Shown here piece after piece: positions 1 to 8,192 of a stretch of 21,323 nt of DNA (position 1 is its first letter; each line of letters begins with the position of its first letter). The translations under genes were made by a program, and so were the position numbers. The stretch is from CAIWAH01 sp043755815 (lineage in GTDB: Bacteria > Verrucomicrobiota > Verrucomicrobiia > Limisphaerales > UBA9464): contig JAYUSF010000111.1 in NCBI GenBank assembly GCA_043755815.1, forward strand, positions 1 to 21,323. Reading direction: 5' to 3'. A model generated the notes under the pieces. The model was not told the DNA's origin, ran no database searches, and was given only the letters and a program-made list of their open reading frames with translations.

Positions 1-48
1 CCGAACCGCGGGTTGCGTCAGGCGTCCGCAGCGGGATACGTTGCCGCC

Positions 49-615
49 ATGACTTCGATCCTCGAAGAACCCGCCGTCCGGCGGGCGGTCCATCCGCTCT
101 CGGTGGAGTTCTACCATAAGGTCGGCGAACTGGGCATGCTGGGCGAGGATGTCGAACTGCTGGAGGGAACCCTGGTCACTAAAAAGCCCAAGTCACCATT
201 GCACGAATCACTGGTCTGGCTGCTGTTCGAGCTGCTGGAGCGCTGCCTGCCACCTGGCATGTGCGTGCTGAAGGAAGCGCCCCTGACCTTCCTGCGCTCC
301 GAACCGGAACCGGATCTCGCCGTCGTTCGCGGTTCGCGACGGGACTTCCGCAGCGGTCATCCGACGACGGCCGAACTCGTCATCGAGGTGGCGGTTTCCA
401 CGCTGGAACTTGATCAGCGCAAGGCTGCGATCTGCGCCGCGGCCGGGGTGAAGGAGTATTGGATCGTCGTGCCGCAGCAGCGATGCATCGAGGTCCATCG
501 CGAGCCGCGGGGCGAGGGGTTTGCCCGGTGCTTGACCGTCACCGCTCCGGAGCGGCTGGAGTCTTCCGTGGTGTCAGGCGTCGTCGTGCCGCTGGACGAT
601 TTGTTTGGCGCGTGA
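49..615 (+). CDS. Uma2 family endonuclease (DUF820)
   Basis: The 188-residue product matches the Uma2/DUF820 family, a restriction-endonuclease-like PD-(D/E)XK fold of unknown biological role that is common in cyanobacteria, Planctomycetes and Verrucomicrobia. The visible signature is EPDLAVV in mid-protein (putative catalytic Asp), then ELVIEVAVSTLELDQRKAA (Glu and the downstream Lys), then GVKEYWIV. The length is normal for the family. I prefer the ATG at 49 over an in-frame TTG at 13, because the extra 12 residues look unlike the family; neither start has a convincing ribosome-binding site. The gene stands alone with no partner, as is usual for this family. Family assignment is secure; nuclease activity and target are inferred from the family only. 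Confidence 0.85.
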   Translation: MTSILEEPAVRRAVHPLSVEFYHKVGELGMLGEDVELLEGTLVTKKPKSPLHESLVWLLFELLERCLPPGMCVLKEAPLTFLRSEPEPDLAVVRGSRRDFRSGHPTTAELVIEVAVSTLELDQRKAAICAAAGVKEYWIVVPQQRCIEVHREPRGEGFARCLTVTAPERLESSVVSGVVVPLDDLFGA

Positions 616-808
616 TCCGCGATTGCGGATGGGGCCACGGCGACGGCGCGGGCGGCACGGGCGGCACGGGCATCGCCTCAACGAACGGCAGGGCCGGCTG
701 GTGATCAACTACTCGTGGGGCAACCAGCAGGGCGTCGAGCACCTGGTCGAGGCGGTCTATGACGGCACGGAGGCGCAGTTTTTACGGGGATGGTTTCCGG
801 CGAAGTGA
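605..808 (+). pseudogene. Short coding remnant, unrecognised
   Basis: This 67-codon frame overlaps the end of the Uma2 gene. Its first part is low-complexity Arg/Gly, but the last 40 residues (around LVINYSWGNQQGVEHLVEAV, ending FLRGWFPAK) look like the genuine C-terminus of a larger protein. I do not recognise the family. The likeliest reading is the tail of a gene whose 5' part was lost when the Uma2 gene arrived. It could equally be a chance frame. The rest of 616-848 shows nothing I can name. Confidence 0.25.
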
Positions 809-848
809 ACAGGGAGGAGTTGACAGGCGAATGTTCAGGTCGCTCTGG

Positions 849-2759
849 CTACCGAAGCACCACTCGGTAGAAGTGCCGCAGGTCGTTCGCCGCATTGGGG
901 TCTGTGAACTCCAGCGTGCCGGTGAGATTGGTCACGGTCGTCAGGGGCGACCACTGGTTCAGATCGGTGGACGTCTGCACCTCGAAAGCCATGCCCTTCC
1001 ACGATTGGATACGAAGGACGCCTGCTCCCAGCGCCTGGAGCCGCGCCGGCTCGGTGAGCGTCAGGAACTGCTTGGGCGCGACACCGTGAAACTCCTGCAC
1101 GATGCCCGACGGCCACTCGATGCGCAGCGTGTCGATGATCGTGGCGTCTCCGAGGCCGAAATCGGCTTCGAGGCTGCCGCCGGACGATCCATCGCCGCCG
1201 TCAATCTGGCGCATCTGCCAGCGTGATTGGCCGGCGATGACAGCCTTGAGGCGGACCTTCGCCCCGAGCCCGGCGCGATTCGACACGGTTCCGACGCACT
1301 TGACCTTCAGCCAGTTGTTGCCGTTCCCGTTGTTTCGGTAGAGGAAATTGACCTGGGCCGGGCCGAGGACGCCGTTCGCGACGAACAGATCAAGAAAGCC
1401 GTCGTTGTCGTAGTCACCCCAGGCGATACCGGAAGAAGCGCCAACGTCGTTGGCGAGGCTGCCCGAGGTGATCTTGGTGAAGGTGCCATCGCCGTTGTTT
1501 CGGTAGAGGAAGTTGTTCTGTGGTCCGAAAAGGCCATTGATCACGAACAGATCCAGGAAACCGTCGTTGTCGAAATCACCCCAGGCGCAGCCCAAGGACT
1601 CAGCCTTGTCCGTGACGATCGCGCCTGAAGTGATTTTCTCAAACGTCCCGTCCCCTTTGTTCCGGTAAAGCCGGTTGCCGCCGCTGTTCGGGTTGGTGAC
1701 GAACAGGTCCAGGAACCCATCATTGTCATAGTCGCCCCAGGCAAGCCCGTCCGACGGTTGCGCGTCGGAAGCGGGCAAACGGCCTGTGATTCGGGTGAAG
1801 GCGCCGCGTCCGTCGTTACGAAAGAGGAAATTGGCACCGCTGAAGCCGGATACAAAGACATCGCTCCAACCATCGTTGTCGAAGTCCGCCCAGACGCAAC
1901 CGACAGACTGCGCACCGACGTTGACGAGTGGATCGCCGACGACTTTCGTGAAGCGTCCGTCCGGGTTGTTTCGATACAGAACCAATTTGCGACTCCAGTC
2001 CGCCACCAGCAGGTCCAAGAGGCCGTCGTTGTTAAAATCACCCCACGCGCCACCATGGCAGTTGCCCTTGGCGCTCGCCAACTCGCCCACTGCGGTGGCG
2101 GCGGTTCGTGAAAATGTCCCGTTCCCGTTGTTGTGGTAGAGGGCGTTTGATTCCGTAAAATTCGCGGCCCCGTTGAGTGTCACCAGGTCCAGAAACCCGT
2201 CATTGTCATAGTCGCCCCAGGCGCTACGAACCGTGTGCTCGGGATCGGTTGCGATCGGCGAAACGGTGATCCGAGAGAAGGTTCCATCCCGGTTGTTGCG
2301 ATAGAGAAAATTTCCTCCGCCACCGTAGTTCGAAACCAGCAGATCAAGGAAGGTGTCGTTGTCGTAGTCCGCCCAGGAGCTGCCTCCGAAGAGTCCCTTG
2401 TCGGTCACTATGCCGCTGCTGGTGATCTTGGTGAACGTGGAATCCACTTGTAGTGTGGCCGCGCGACTGTTCGTCGAGCCGCCTGCATCGCTGACGACAA
2501 CATCATAGTCGCCAGCCTGGAGCGATTGAACATTTGTCAGGACGAGCGAGTTGGTGATCGCTCCTGAAATGTCCGCGCCGGTTAACCGCCACTGATAACT
2601 CAGCGGCGCAGCACCGCTGCCTCTAACGGAGAACGTCACGTTCGCGCCGAGGCTGACGGACTGGCTTTTCGGTTGCGTGGTGATGGTGGGTTGAGCCAGG
2701 CCGAGCATTCGGACAGCGAGCCCGACCAGACAGGTCAGCAGGAGTGGTGTTGGTTTCAT
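849..2759 (-). CDS. Secreted Ig-like / FG-GAP (VCBS) / ASPIC-UnbV protein
   Basis: The 636-residue protein has a signal peptide (about 1-22), an Ig-like domain (about 24-105), and seven FG-GAP/VCBS repeats (about 110-480). Each repeat carries a W-(G/A)-D-(Y/F)-(D/N)-N-D calcium-loop motif, starting near residues 131, 183, 241, 292, 343, 395 and 449. An ASPIC/UnbV domain follows (about 482-570), then a C-terminal beta module ending in HFYRVVLR that resembles a recurrent tail of verrucomicrobial exported proteins. Seven repeats suggest one seven-bladed, integrin-alpha-like propeller, presumably for surface binding. The ATG at 2759 overlaps the kinase stop (ATGA) and has AAGGAAGG just upstream. 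An open frame reaching back to 2945 is kinase coding sequence in another frame. At DNA level, repeat units near 1706-1742 and 2186-2222 are almost identical, pointing to recent duplication or conversion. The ligand is unknown. Confidence 0.9.
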   Translation of the reverse strand: MKPTPLLLTCLVGLAVRMLGLAQPTITTQPKSQSVSLGANVTFSVRGSGAAPLSYQWRLTGADISGAITNSLVLTNVQSLQAGDYDVVVSDAGGSTNSRAATLQVDSTFTKITSSGIVTDKGLFGGSSWADYDNDTFLDLLVSNYGGGGNFLYRNNRDGTFSRITVSPIATDPEHTVRSAWGDYDNDGFLDLVTLNGAANFTESNALYHNNGNGTFSRTAATAVGELASAKGNCHGGAWGDFNNDGLLDLLVADWSRKLVLYRNNPDGRFTKVVGDPLVNVGAQSVGCVWADFDNDGWSDVFVSGFSGANFLFRNDGRGAFTRITGRLPASDAQPSDGLAWGDYDNDGFLDLFVTNPNSGGNRLYRNKGDGTFEKITSGAIVTDKAESLGCAWGDFDNDGFLDLFVINGLFGPQNNFLYRNNGDGTFTKITSGSLANDVGASSGIAWGDYDNDGFLDLFVANGVLGPAQVNFLYRNNGNGNNWLKVKCVGTVSNRAGLGAKVRLKAVIAGQSRWQMRQIDGGDGSSGGSLEADFGLGDATIIDTLRIEWPSGIVQEFHGVAPKQFLTLTEPARLQALGAGVLRIQSWKGMAFEVQTSTDLNQWSPLTTVTNLTGTLEFTDPNAANDLRHFYRVVLR

Positions 2760-5700
2760 TGGCCTTCCTTTTTCGATTTTGTAGTTGCGTCGGCTTCTTC
2801 GAGAGTCGCGGCGGGCCAGAGCCGCACGGTGGCATCGGCGCCGCAGCTTGCCATGAAGTTGCCATCCCGCGAGAAGGCGACCCCTGTGACCTCGCCCACA
2901 TGTCCCTTCAGGGTTAGGGCCAACTGCCGCGTGGCCACTTGCCATAGCTTCAAACCTCCGCCCTCACCTGCGGATGCCAGCGTGCGACCGTCCGGACTGA
3001 AGGCCAGGGACATCACCCTCCCGGTATGGGCTTTCAGCGTCGGCTGGAGCACCTCCATCGTAGTGGTGTCGTAGAGCACGATGTTTCCGCTCCAATCACT
3101 GGCGGCCAGAAGCGGCTCGCTCGGAGAGAACGCCAGGCAGATCACCGAACTTCCGAACGTTCTCTCAAATCGATGGAGAAGCCGGCGCGATGAGGCGTCC
3201 CACAGACTGACGGGGCCGTCCTTGTGGCCCGTCGCCAACAAGGCTCCGCTCTGGGACCAAGCAACCTCCACAATGTCCGATGCTTCGCCGGGAAGTGTCC
3301 CGGTGGCCTGTCGGGATGTGACATCCCAGAACTGCAAGCCAGCCCGACCGCCCACCATGAAAGGATATTTGGAGCCGCCGACCATCAGCGTCTGTCCGTC
3401 CGGTGAAAAGGCGAGCGAACCGACGGGAAATCCGTTGGTGAGCGTGGCGACGGCCTTGTGATCGTTCACGTCCCACAGTCTCACCGTCTGGTCGTGACTT
3501 CCGGTGGCGAGAATTCTTCCGTCGGAGGAAAAAGCGGCACACATCGTGGCGCCGGTGTGTCCGGTGAGGGGGGTCCAGGTCCGGGTGGGCAGATCCCACA
3601 AGTTGACGGCGAGACTGTCGGTTCCTACTGAAGCCAGGCGTCGTCCGTCCGGGGACAGGGCCAGATCTTCCACAAATGTCCCGTTGCCGGTGAGAGCGTC
3701 GCCGTCCACGACGGTGGTGGCGTGCCAGAGTTTTACCAGACCGTCCTCGCTTCGGGATAGGAGCAACTGTCCATCGGGCGAGAAGTTGAGCCAGGTTACT
3801 GGAGCCCCGTGCCCGCGAAGCAGCGAAAGTTGTTGGCCGGTGTCCAAGTCCCACAGCCGGATGGTGTGATCGTGCCCTCCTGAAGCGAGGATTCGTCGAT
3901 CCGGCGAAAAGGCCAACGCCGCGATGGCAGCGATGTGACCGAGGAGCTTCGTCACGGGTTTGCGAGCGATCACATCCCAGACAATGACCGCGCTATCGGC
4001 GCTCCCGGAGGCCATCCGAAGGCCGTCCGACGATGTTGTCATCGCGTAAATCCAGGCTGTGTGGCCTTCGAGTGGGGCCGCCGCTTCCGCCCCCGTGGCG
4101 ACATCCCAGGAGCGAATCATGGCTTCGCTCCCGCCGGAGAACAGGTATCTCCCATCCGGCGAGAAGGCGACGCCGTCCGCCCAGTAGGAGTAGCGGTGCT
4201 GGGTCCGGGCGCGCTTGGAATTCCCCGCTTCGACATCCCACAGCTTGACGGAGCTATCCCGACTTGCCGAAGCCAGCCATCTTCCGTCGCGGGAGAAGGC
4301 GATGGCTTTGATTGAGGAGCCTGGATGTCCTTGAAATTCCACCCGGACACGTCTGGCAGCGAGATCCCACACCTTGATGCGGCTGTCTTCGGTCACCGTG
4401 GCGAGCAGGTTCGTGTTCCCTGAACAAAAAGTGGGTTTCGAGATTTCGTCCTGATCTTCGAGCAGCACCTGATCTTTCCCGTCGGAAAGGTTGTGGAGAG
4501 TGAGTTTCTTCTCGTCGTTGAGCAGGAGCAAATCGTGAGCGAAAAACTGCGCTGATCGGTATTGGTGGTTCGTGCCGAAGGTCGCGATGCTTTGGTCTTG
4601 GCAGAGTTTCTTGAGGTAGCGCCACTCGAAGGAGGGCGCCACACCGGGCGCGGGGCGACTGGCCTCAATCAAGTCCTTGGCCCGCTGAAGATCGCCTTCC
4701 TCCCAGGCCTGGAGGGCCAACTGCATGTCGGCGAGCTTGCGCTGCCCCACCGCGACGTTTCGCTGCGCATCGGCCTTCTGCTCCGCGTGACGGGCCTCCT
4801 GCGCGCTCGTGTCCGCGGACTGACGTTGTTCCACCGCCTCCCGCTTGGCCCGCGTGGCACGGACCGCCTGCCAGGTGCTGACGATCACGCCGAGCACGAG
4901 CACCGTCGCTATCGCGGTGCCGGCGGCAAACGCCAGCTTGTTTCGCCGCACCATTTTCTGGAACCGGTAGATCACCGTCGGTGGCCGAGCGATGACCGGC
5001 TCGTTGTTCAGATGTCGCTGGAGGTCCGCCGCCAGCCCGTTGGCCGTCTCGTAACGGCGGCGGCGGTCCTTCTCCAGGCAGCGCATCACGATCCAGTCGA
5101 GGTCGCCCCGGAGCAGCTTGCTCAGCGCGGCCAGTTCCTCGCCGTGATTCTTCGCCACCGCGCTCTTATGCGCGTCGGCCAGCGTGCTCAGGCGCGTCGA
5201 GGGCCGTTCCGGTTCCTCGTCCACGATCACCCGTTGCATCTCCCCGTAGCCGAGGCTGCGCAGCCGCTTCTCCGGGAAGGGCGTGCTCCCGGTCAGCAGC
5301 TCGTAGAGCAGCACGCCCAGGCTGTAGATGTCGGAGCGCGTGTCGATGTCCATGCTGGTCAGCTCGGCCTGCTCGGGGCTCATGTAGGCCGGCGTGCCGA
5401 TCATCGTGGCGTGCTGGGTGAAGAGCGTCTTCTCGGTGAGCTTCTGGTTCGTCGCCTTGGCGATGCCGAAATCAATCACCTTCGGCATCGGCTCGCCGTG
5501 GTGGAGCGTGACGAGGATGTTCGACGGCTTGAGGTCGCGGTGGATGATCCCCTTCTGGTGCGCGCTCTGGACGGCCTGGCAGACCTGGATGAACAGCTTG
5601 AGCCGCTCCGCCGCCGGCAGCTTCGCCTGGTCGCAGAACTGGGTGATGGGCACGCCCTGCACCAGCTCCATGACGAAGTAGGGCCGGCCCGTCTCGGTCG

Positions 5701-6166
5701 CGCCGCCGTCGAGCACGCGGGCGATGTTCGGATGATCCATCAACGCCAGCGCCTGCCGTTCCGCCTCGAACCGCGCGACCACCGCGCGGGTGTCCATGCC
5801 CAGCTTGATGATCTTCAGCGCGACCCGGCGGCGCACCGGCTCCTCCTGCTCGGCCATATAGACGACCCCCATGCCGCCCTCGCCGATCTGCTGGAGGAGC
5901 TTGTAGCGCCCGATCTTCGTGCCGGGCAACTCGGTCAACGGCGGCTCGATCCGGAGGGTCTGCGCCGGGTCTACGGCCGCGTTCTCCAAAAAGGAATCCT
6001 GCCGGTGATTCTCCAGGAGCGCCTCCACCCGCGAGCGCAGAGAAACATCATGCTGGCACGCGCCTTCGAGGTAGGCCGCCTGGGCCTCGGGTGAGTGGAT
6101 CTCGGCGGCGCGCAGGAATATGTCGCGCGCCCGCCGGTCCCGTTCGGTCTGATCCAGGTGTTCCAT
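2756..6166 (-). CDS. Membrane Ser/Thr protein kinase with 14 WD40-like blades
   Basis: The 1136-residue protein has a PknB-type (Hanks) kinase domain at about 87-385: glycine loop GEGGMGVVY (95-103), catalytic Lys118, Glu136, HRDLKPSN (209-216), DFG (232-234) and GTPAYMSPE (257-265). All key residues are present, so it should be active. A transmembrane segment (about 411-433) and a charged coiled coil (about 435-500) follow. From about 525 to the end I count 14 WD40-like blades ending in motifs such as VKLWDV, IRLWDL and VRLWDV; the first is degenerate. Fourteen would fit two seven-bladed propellers. Topology by family is kinase in the cytoplasm and propellers in the periplasm. The start ATG has GAAAGG five bases upstream. 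The gene follows an ECF sigma factor by 79 bases and overlaps the FG-GAP gene. Sigma factor and kinase pairs of this kind are frequent in Planctomycetes and Verrucomicrobia. The substrate is unknown; the co-encoded sigma factor is an obvious candidate. Confidence 0.93.
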   Translation of the reverse strand: MEHLDQTERDRRARDIFLRAAEIHSPEAQAAYLEGACQHDVSLRSRVEALLENHRQDSFLENAAVDPAQTLRIEPPLTELPGTKIGRYKLLQQIGEGGMGVVYMAEQEEPVRRRVALKIIKLGMDTRAVVARFEAERQALALMDHPNIARVLDGGATETGRPYFVMELVQGVPITQFCDQAKLPAAERLKLFIQVCQAVQSAHQKGIIHRDLKPSNILVTLHHGEPMPKVIDFGIAKATNQKLTEKTLFTQHATMIGTPAYMSPEQAELTSMDIDTRSDIYSLGVLLYELLTGSTPFPEKRLRSLGYGEMQRVIVDEEPERPSTRLSTLADAHKSAVAKNHGEELAALSKLLRGDLDWIVMRCLEKDRRRRYETANGLAADLQRHLNNEPVIARPPTVIYRFQKMVRRNKLAFAAGTAIATVLVLGVIVSTWQAVRATRAKREAVEQRQSADTSAQEARHAEQKADAQRNVAVGQRKLADMQLALQAWEEGDLQRAKDLIEASRPAPGVAPSFEWRYLKKLCQDQSIATFGTNHQYRSAQFFAHDLLLLNDEKKLTLHNLSDGKDQVLLEDQDEISKPTFCSGNTNLLATVTEDSRIKVWDLAARRVRVEFQGHPGSSIKAIAFSRDGRWLASASRDSSVKLWDVEAGNSKRARTQHRYSYWADGVAFSPDGRYLFSGGSEAMIRSWDVATGAEAAAPLEGHTAWIYAMTTSSDGLRMASGSADSAVIVWDVIARKPVTKLLGHIAAIAALAFSPDRRILASGGHDHTIRLWDLDTGQQLSLLRGHGAPVTWLNFSPDGQLLLSRSEDGLVKLWHATTVVDGDALTGNGTFVEDLALSPDGRRLASVGTDSLAVNLWDLPTRTWTPLTGHTGATMCAAFSSDGRILATGSHDQTVRLWDVNDHKAVATLTNGFPVGSLAFSPDGQTLMVGGSKYPFMVGGRAGLQFWDVTSRQATGTLPGEASDIVEVAWSQSGALLATGHKDGPVSLWDASSRRLLHRFERTFGSSVICLAFSPSEPLLAASDWSGNIVLYDTTTMEVLQPTLKAHTGRVMSLAFSPDGRTLASAGEGGGLKLWQVATRQLALTLKGHVGEVTGVAFSRDGNFMASCGADATVRLWPAATLEEADATTKSKKEGQ
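2763..2770 (-). promoter_or_regulatory. Shine-Dalgarno site inside the kinase gene's 3' end
   Basis: On the minus strand AAGGAAGG lies a few bases upstream of the ATG at 2759, within the last codons of the kinase gene. It decides the start of the FG-GAP protein and, with the ATGA stop/start overlap, indicates translational coupling. Confidence 0.7.
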
Positions 6167-6245
6167 GAGTGCCTTTCACCTTCCACATGCGGCTGGGCCG
6201 GGAAAACCCGCCAACTTTCCCGAATAAGTTCTTCCCGGTCCGAGG

Positions 6246-6803
6246 CTATCGGTCGCGGTTGAGCGCGTCCCGCAGCCAGGCTTTGGCAAAGGTCCAGAGC
6301 CGTTCACCCTGCCGCAGCGGAATCCCCAGCGCCTCCGCCGCTTCCGCCATGCTCAAGCCAACGAAATAGCGCAGCTTCACCAGCGCGGCCGCGTCGGAAT
6401 CCACCCTGGCCAATTGGTCCAGTTCCTCGTGCAGAGCGAGCAGTTCGGAATCCGGCACGCGGACTTCGATGTGGGACTCATGAAGCTCTTCCGGTGCGGC
6501 CAGGCCGGAGGCGACGCGCACCTGCCGCCTGCGGGCGCGATCGATGAGGATGCGGCGCATCGCCTCGGCCGCCGCGCCAAAGAAGTGGGCACGGTTCCGC
6601 CAGCGCGGCGGTCCATCGCCACCGAGCCGCAGCCAAGCCTCGTGGACGAGCGCCGTGGCCTGAAGGGTGTGCCCAGGCTGCTCGTTGGCCATCTTTTGCG
6701 CGGCGAGCCGGCGGAGTTCCCCGTAAACCAGCGGTAAAAGCTCCCCGGACGCCAGGGCGTCGCCCTGCTCAACACGCTCCAGAATACGGGTCACGTCACT
6801 CAC
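6246..6803 (-). CDS. ECF RNA polymerase sigma factor, kinase-associated type
   Basis: The 185-residue protein matches the ECF subfamily that travels with Ser/Thr kinases (TIGR02999-like). Its N-terminus contains LLPLVYGELRRLAAQKM, followed by the region 2 segment ATALVHEAWLRL, an arginine-rich linker (MRRILIDRARRR), and a region 4 helix-turn-helix near LSMAEAAEALGIPLRQGERLW. The start is GTG at 6803: the sequence from there aligns with the family N-terminus and no ATG is available nearby. The ribosome-binding site is weak. A 15-base inverted repeat (ggatt-agctc-aatcc, 6811-6825) sits just upstream and may influence expression. It is the first gene of the operon leading to the kinase and FG-GAP protein. 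No separate anti-sigma gene is seen, which fits control by the kinase (inference). Confidence 0.9.
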   Translation of the reverse strand: MSDVTRILERVEQGDALASGELLPLVYGELRRLAAQKMANEQPGHTLQATALVHEAWLRLGGDGPPRWRNRAHFFGAAAEAMRRILIDRARRRQVRVASGLAAPEELHESHIEVRVPDSELLALHEELDQLARVDSDAAALVKLRYFVGLSMAEAAEALGIPLRQGERLWTFAKAWLRDALNRDR

Positions 6804-6935
6804 CGCGGCTGGATTAGCTCAATCCGCCAACCCGGGCCATGCGGAATCCTGCCGACTGCGGATTGGGGCGGCGGCACTCCGCATGGGAAACCGTGCCAAC
6901 GACGGGCGCGAAAGTGTGCGCCAACGTCCGGGCCT

Positions 6936-7087
6936 GCCGGCATCTTGCCGGCCGTAGCATCACCCAACCCGGCGGCCGGCAGGATGCCGGCGCTCCCAGG
7001 AGCCGGACAGTCGGTTCATCGCCCAGGGCTCATCGCGATGTGCGTCGGCGGGCAATCCTGGGAGCGCGGACGACGGCGTCCGCGCTC
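6936..7087. repeat. Intergenic palindromic repeats between two minus-strand genes
   Basis: The 286-base gap between the sigma factor and the TPR gene contains two short palindromes, gccggc-N5-gccggc, at 6936-6952 and 6975-6991. It also has a 12-base inverted pair, gcgctcccagga (6990-7001) and tcctgggagcgc (7056-7067), and a strong 11-bp-stem hairpin at 7062-7087 with loop acgg. The last begins two bases past the TPR stop codon and may stabilise or end that transcript, although no T-run follows. The palindromes resemble copies at 18135, 19576 and 19683. No coding sequence is evident in this gap. Confidence 0.65.
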
Positions 7088-7089
7088 GT

Positions 7090-8085
7090 TCAGTTCGCAG
7101 GCTCGGGTGGTTTCGCTACTGCCCGCTCCGCCAGGTTCCTTTCCAGCCGCTGCCGCATGGGTTGGTGGACCTCATTGGTCACGGCTGCGAGGCGGGCCTT
7201 TGCTTCCTCGAACTGGCCCGCCCGCAATCGCCAGCGCGCCATGTGGAGGTAGACGCCTTCGCGGTCCTCGTCGCTGGCGGCCTGCGCGAGGGCATTGGTC
7301 CAGGCGCCCAAGGCGGTGTGCATCAGCTTCAGCTCGGCCTGCCGGGCTTCCTCGGAGTTCTTAGCCGGCGGGGGCTTCACGCCGTAGTAGGTCTGGGCCA
7401 CGTCGGTGAGCAGGTTGAAGTTCACCGGGTCTAGCCTGATGGCCTGCTGATACATTTCCAGGGCCTTGCGGAACACGCCCTGTTCATCGGTCTTAAAGTA
7501 GTTCGTGGCGTCGACCCGAAACAAAAAGGTCAGGGTGCCGAAATTGTGCCAGTAGATCGGTTCGTTGGGATTCAGCCTCAGCGCCTCGTCGTAGTAGGGA
7601 AACGACTTCTCCACCGGCCCGACGTGCGCATAGCTGTTGGCGAGGTTGTTCCACGAAGCCGGATTCTTGGGGTCCAGTTCCCGGGACTTCTCCCAGCGTT
7701 CGATGGCGCCCGCTTCGTCGCCGATGTCATTGAGGAAACTGCCGTAGGCGAGGAAGCCTTTCCCGCTGTCCGGATGCCGCCTCAGAAATTCGTCATAGAG
7801 CGCCTTCACCTCGTCGAAACGTTTGCTCACCCGGGCCTTGAGGGCGAGCGGCGATGGCGCCGTCAGCGGGTCCGCCGGCCTGTCACCTTCATCGAGCCAC
7901 TTCTGCACCTCTTCCTGAGCGGCGTCATCGGCCTCCATGATCCGCCGCAGCTCCATTTCCACGGGGTTGTTCGTGTTCACCACCGGCAGGACGAGACCGG
8001 TCTTGGCCACGACGAGATTGCTGAGGGCGGCCGGCTGGTTGGTGGACAGCAGGACACCCAGGGCACCGATCAGGAGGTCACTCAC
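7090..8085 (-). CDS. TPR repeat protein
   Basis: The 331-residue protein contains tetratricopeptide repeats from about residue 90 to 245. Characteristic segments are GFLAYGSFLNDIGDEAGAIE, ASWNNLANSYAHVG followed by YYDEALRLNPNEP, and ALEMYQQAIRLDP. A further helical pair occurs near the C-terminus (RWRLRAGQFEEAKARLAAV). TPRs form protein-binding scaffolds. The N-terminus is mildly hydrophobic and may be a weak signal peptide. GTG at 8085 is the furthest possible start because an in-frame TAG lies just upstream; a later start cannot be excluded. It is divergent from the gene at 8193, with about 107 bases between them and no clear promoter. The specific role is not identifiable from sequence. 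Confidence 0.85.
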   Translation of the reverse strand: MSDLLIGALGVLLSTNQPAALSNLVVAKTGLVLPVVNTNNPVEMELRRIMEADDAAQEEVQKWLDEGDRPADPLTAPSPLALKARVSKRFDEVKALYDEFLRRHPDSGKGFLAYGSFLNDIGDEAGAIERWEKSRELDPKNPASWNNLANSYAHVGPVEKSFPYYDEALRLNPNEPIYWHNFGTLTFLFRVDATNYFKTDEQGVFRKALEMYQQAIRLDPVNFNLLTDVAQTYYGVKPPPAKNSEEARQAELKLMHTALGAWTNALAQAASDEDREGVYLHMARWRLRAGQFEEAKARLAAVTNEVHQPMRQRLERNLAERAVAKPPEPAN

Positions 8086-8192
8086 GGCGGGAAGCTAGCC
8101 GCCGCCCGGACCCGGACAAGCAGGAGCCTGTAACCGCCGGCGGACTCGTGGCGTCTCCTTCCGCACACGGCGTGTCCGTGACCGCACAGCAT

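Noticed and set aside
2760..2945. N-terminal extension of the FG-GAP gene to 2945
   Set aside because: The extra 62 residues are an out-of-frame reading of the kinase's last WD40 blade; a signal peptide begins exactly at 2759 with a Shine-Dalgarno site upstream.
4562..6094. 510-codon open frame on the plus strand opposite the kinase gene
   Set aside because: It is an antisense shadow created by GC-rich codons of the kinase domain; its translation is Arg/His/Leu-rich and matches no family I know, while the opposite frame has all kinase motifs.
7062..7087. Rho-independent terminator of the TPR gene
   Set aside because: The 11-bp stem is strong but no T-run follows on the minus strand, so it is reported only as a hairpin repeat.
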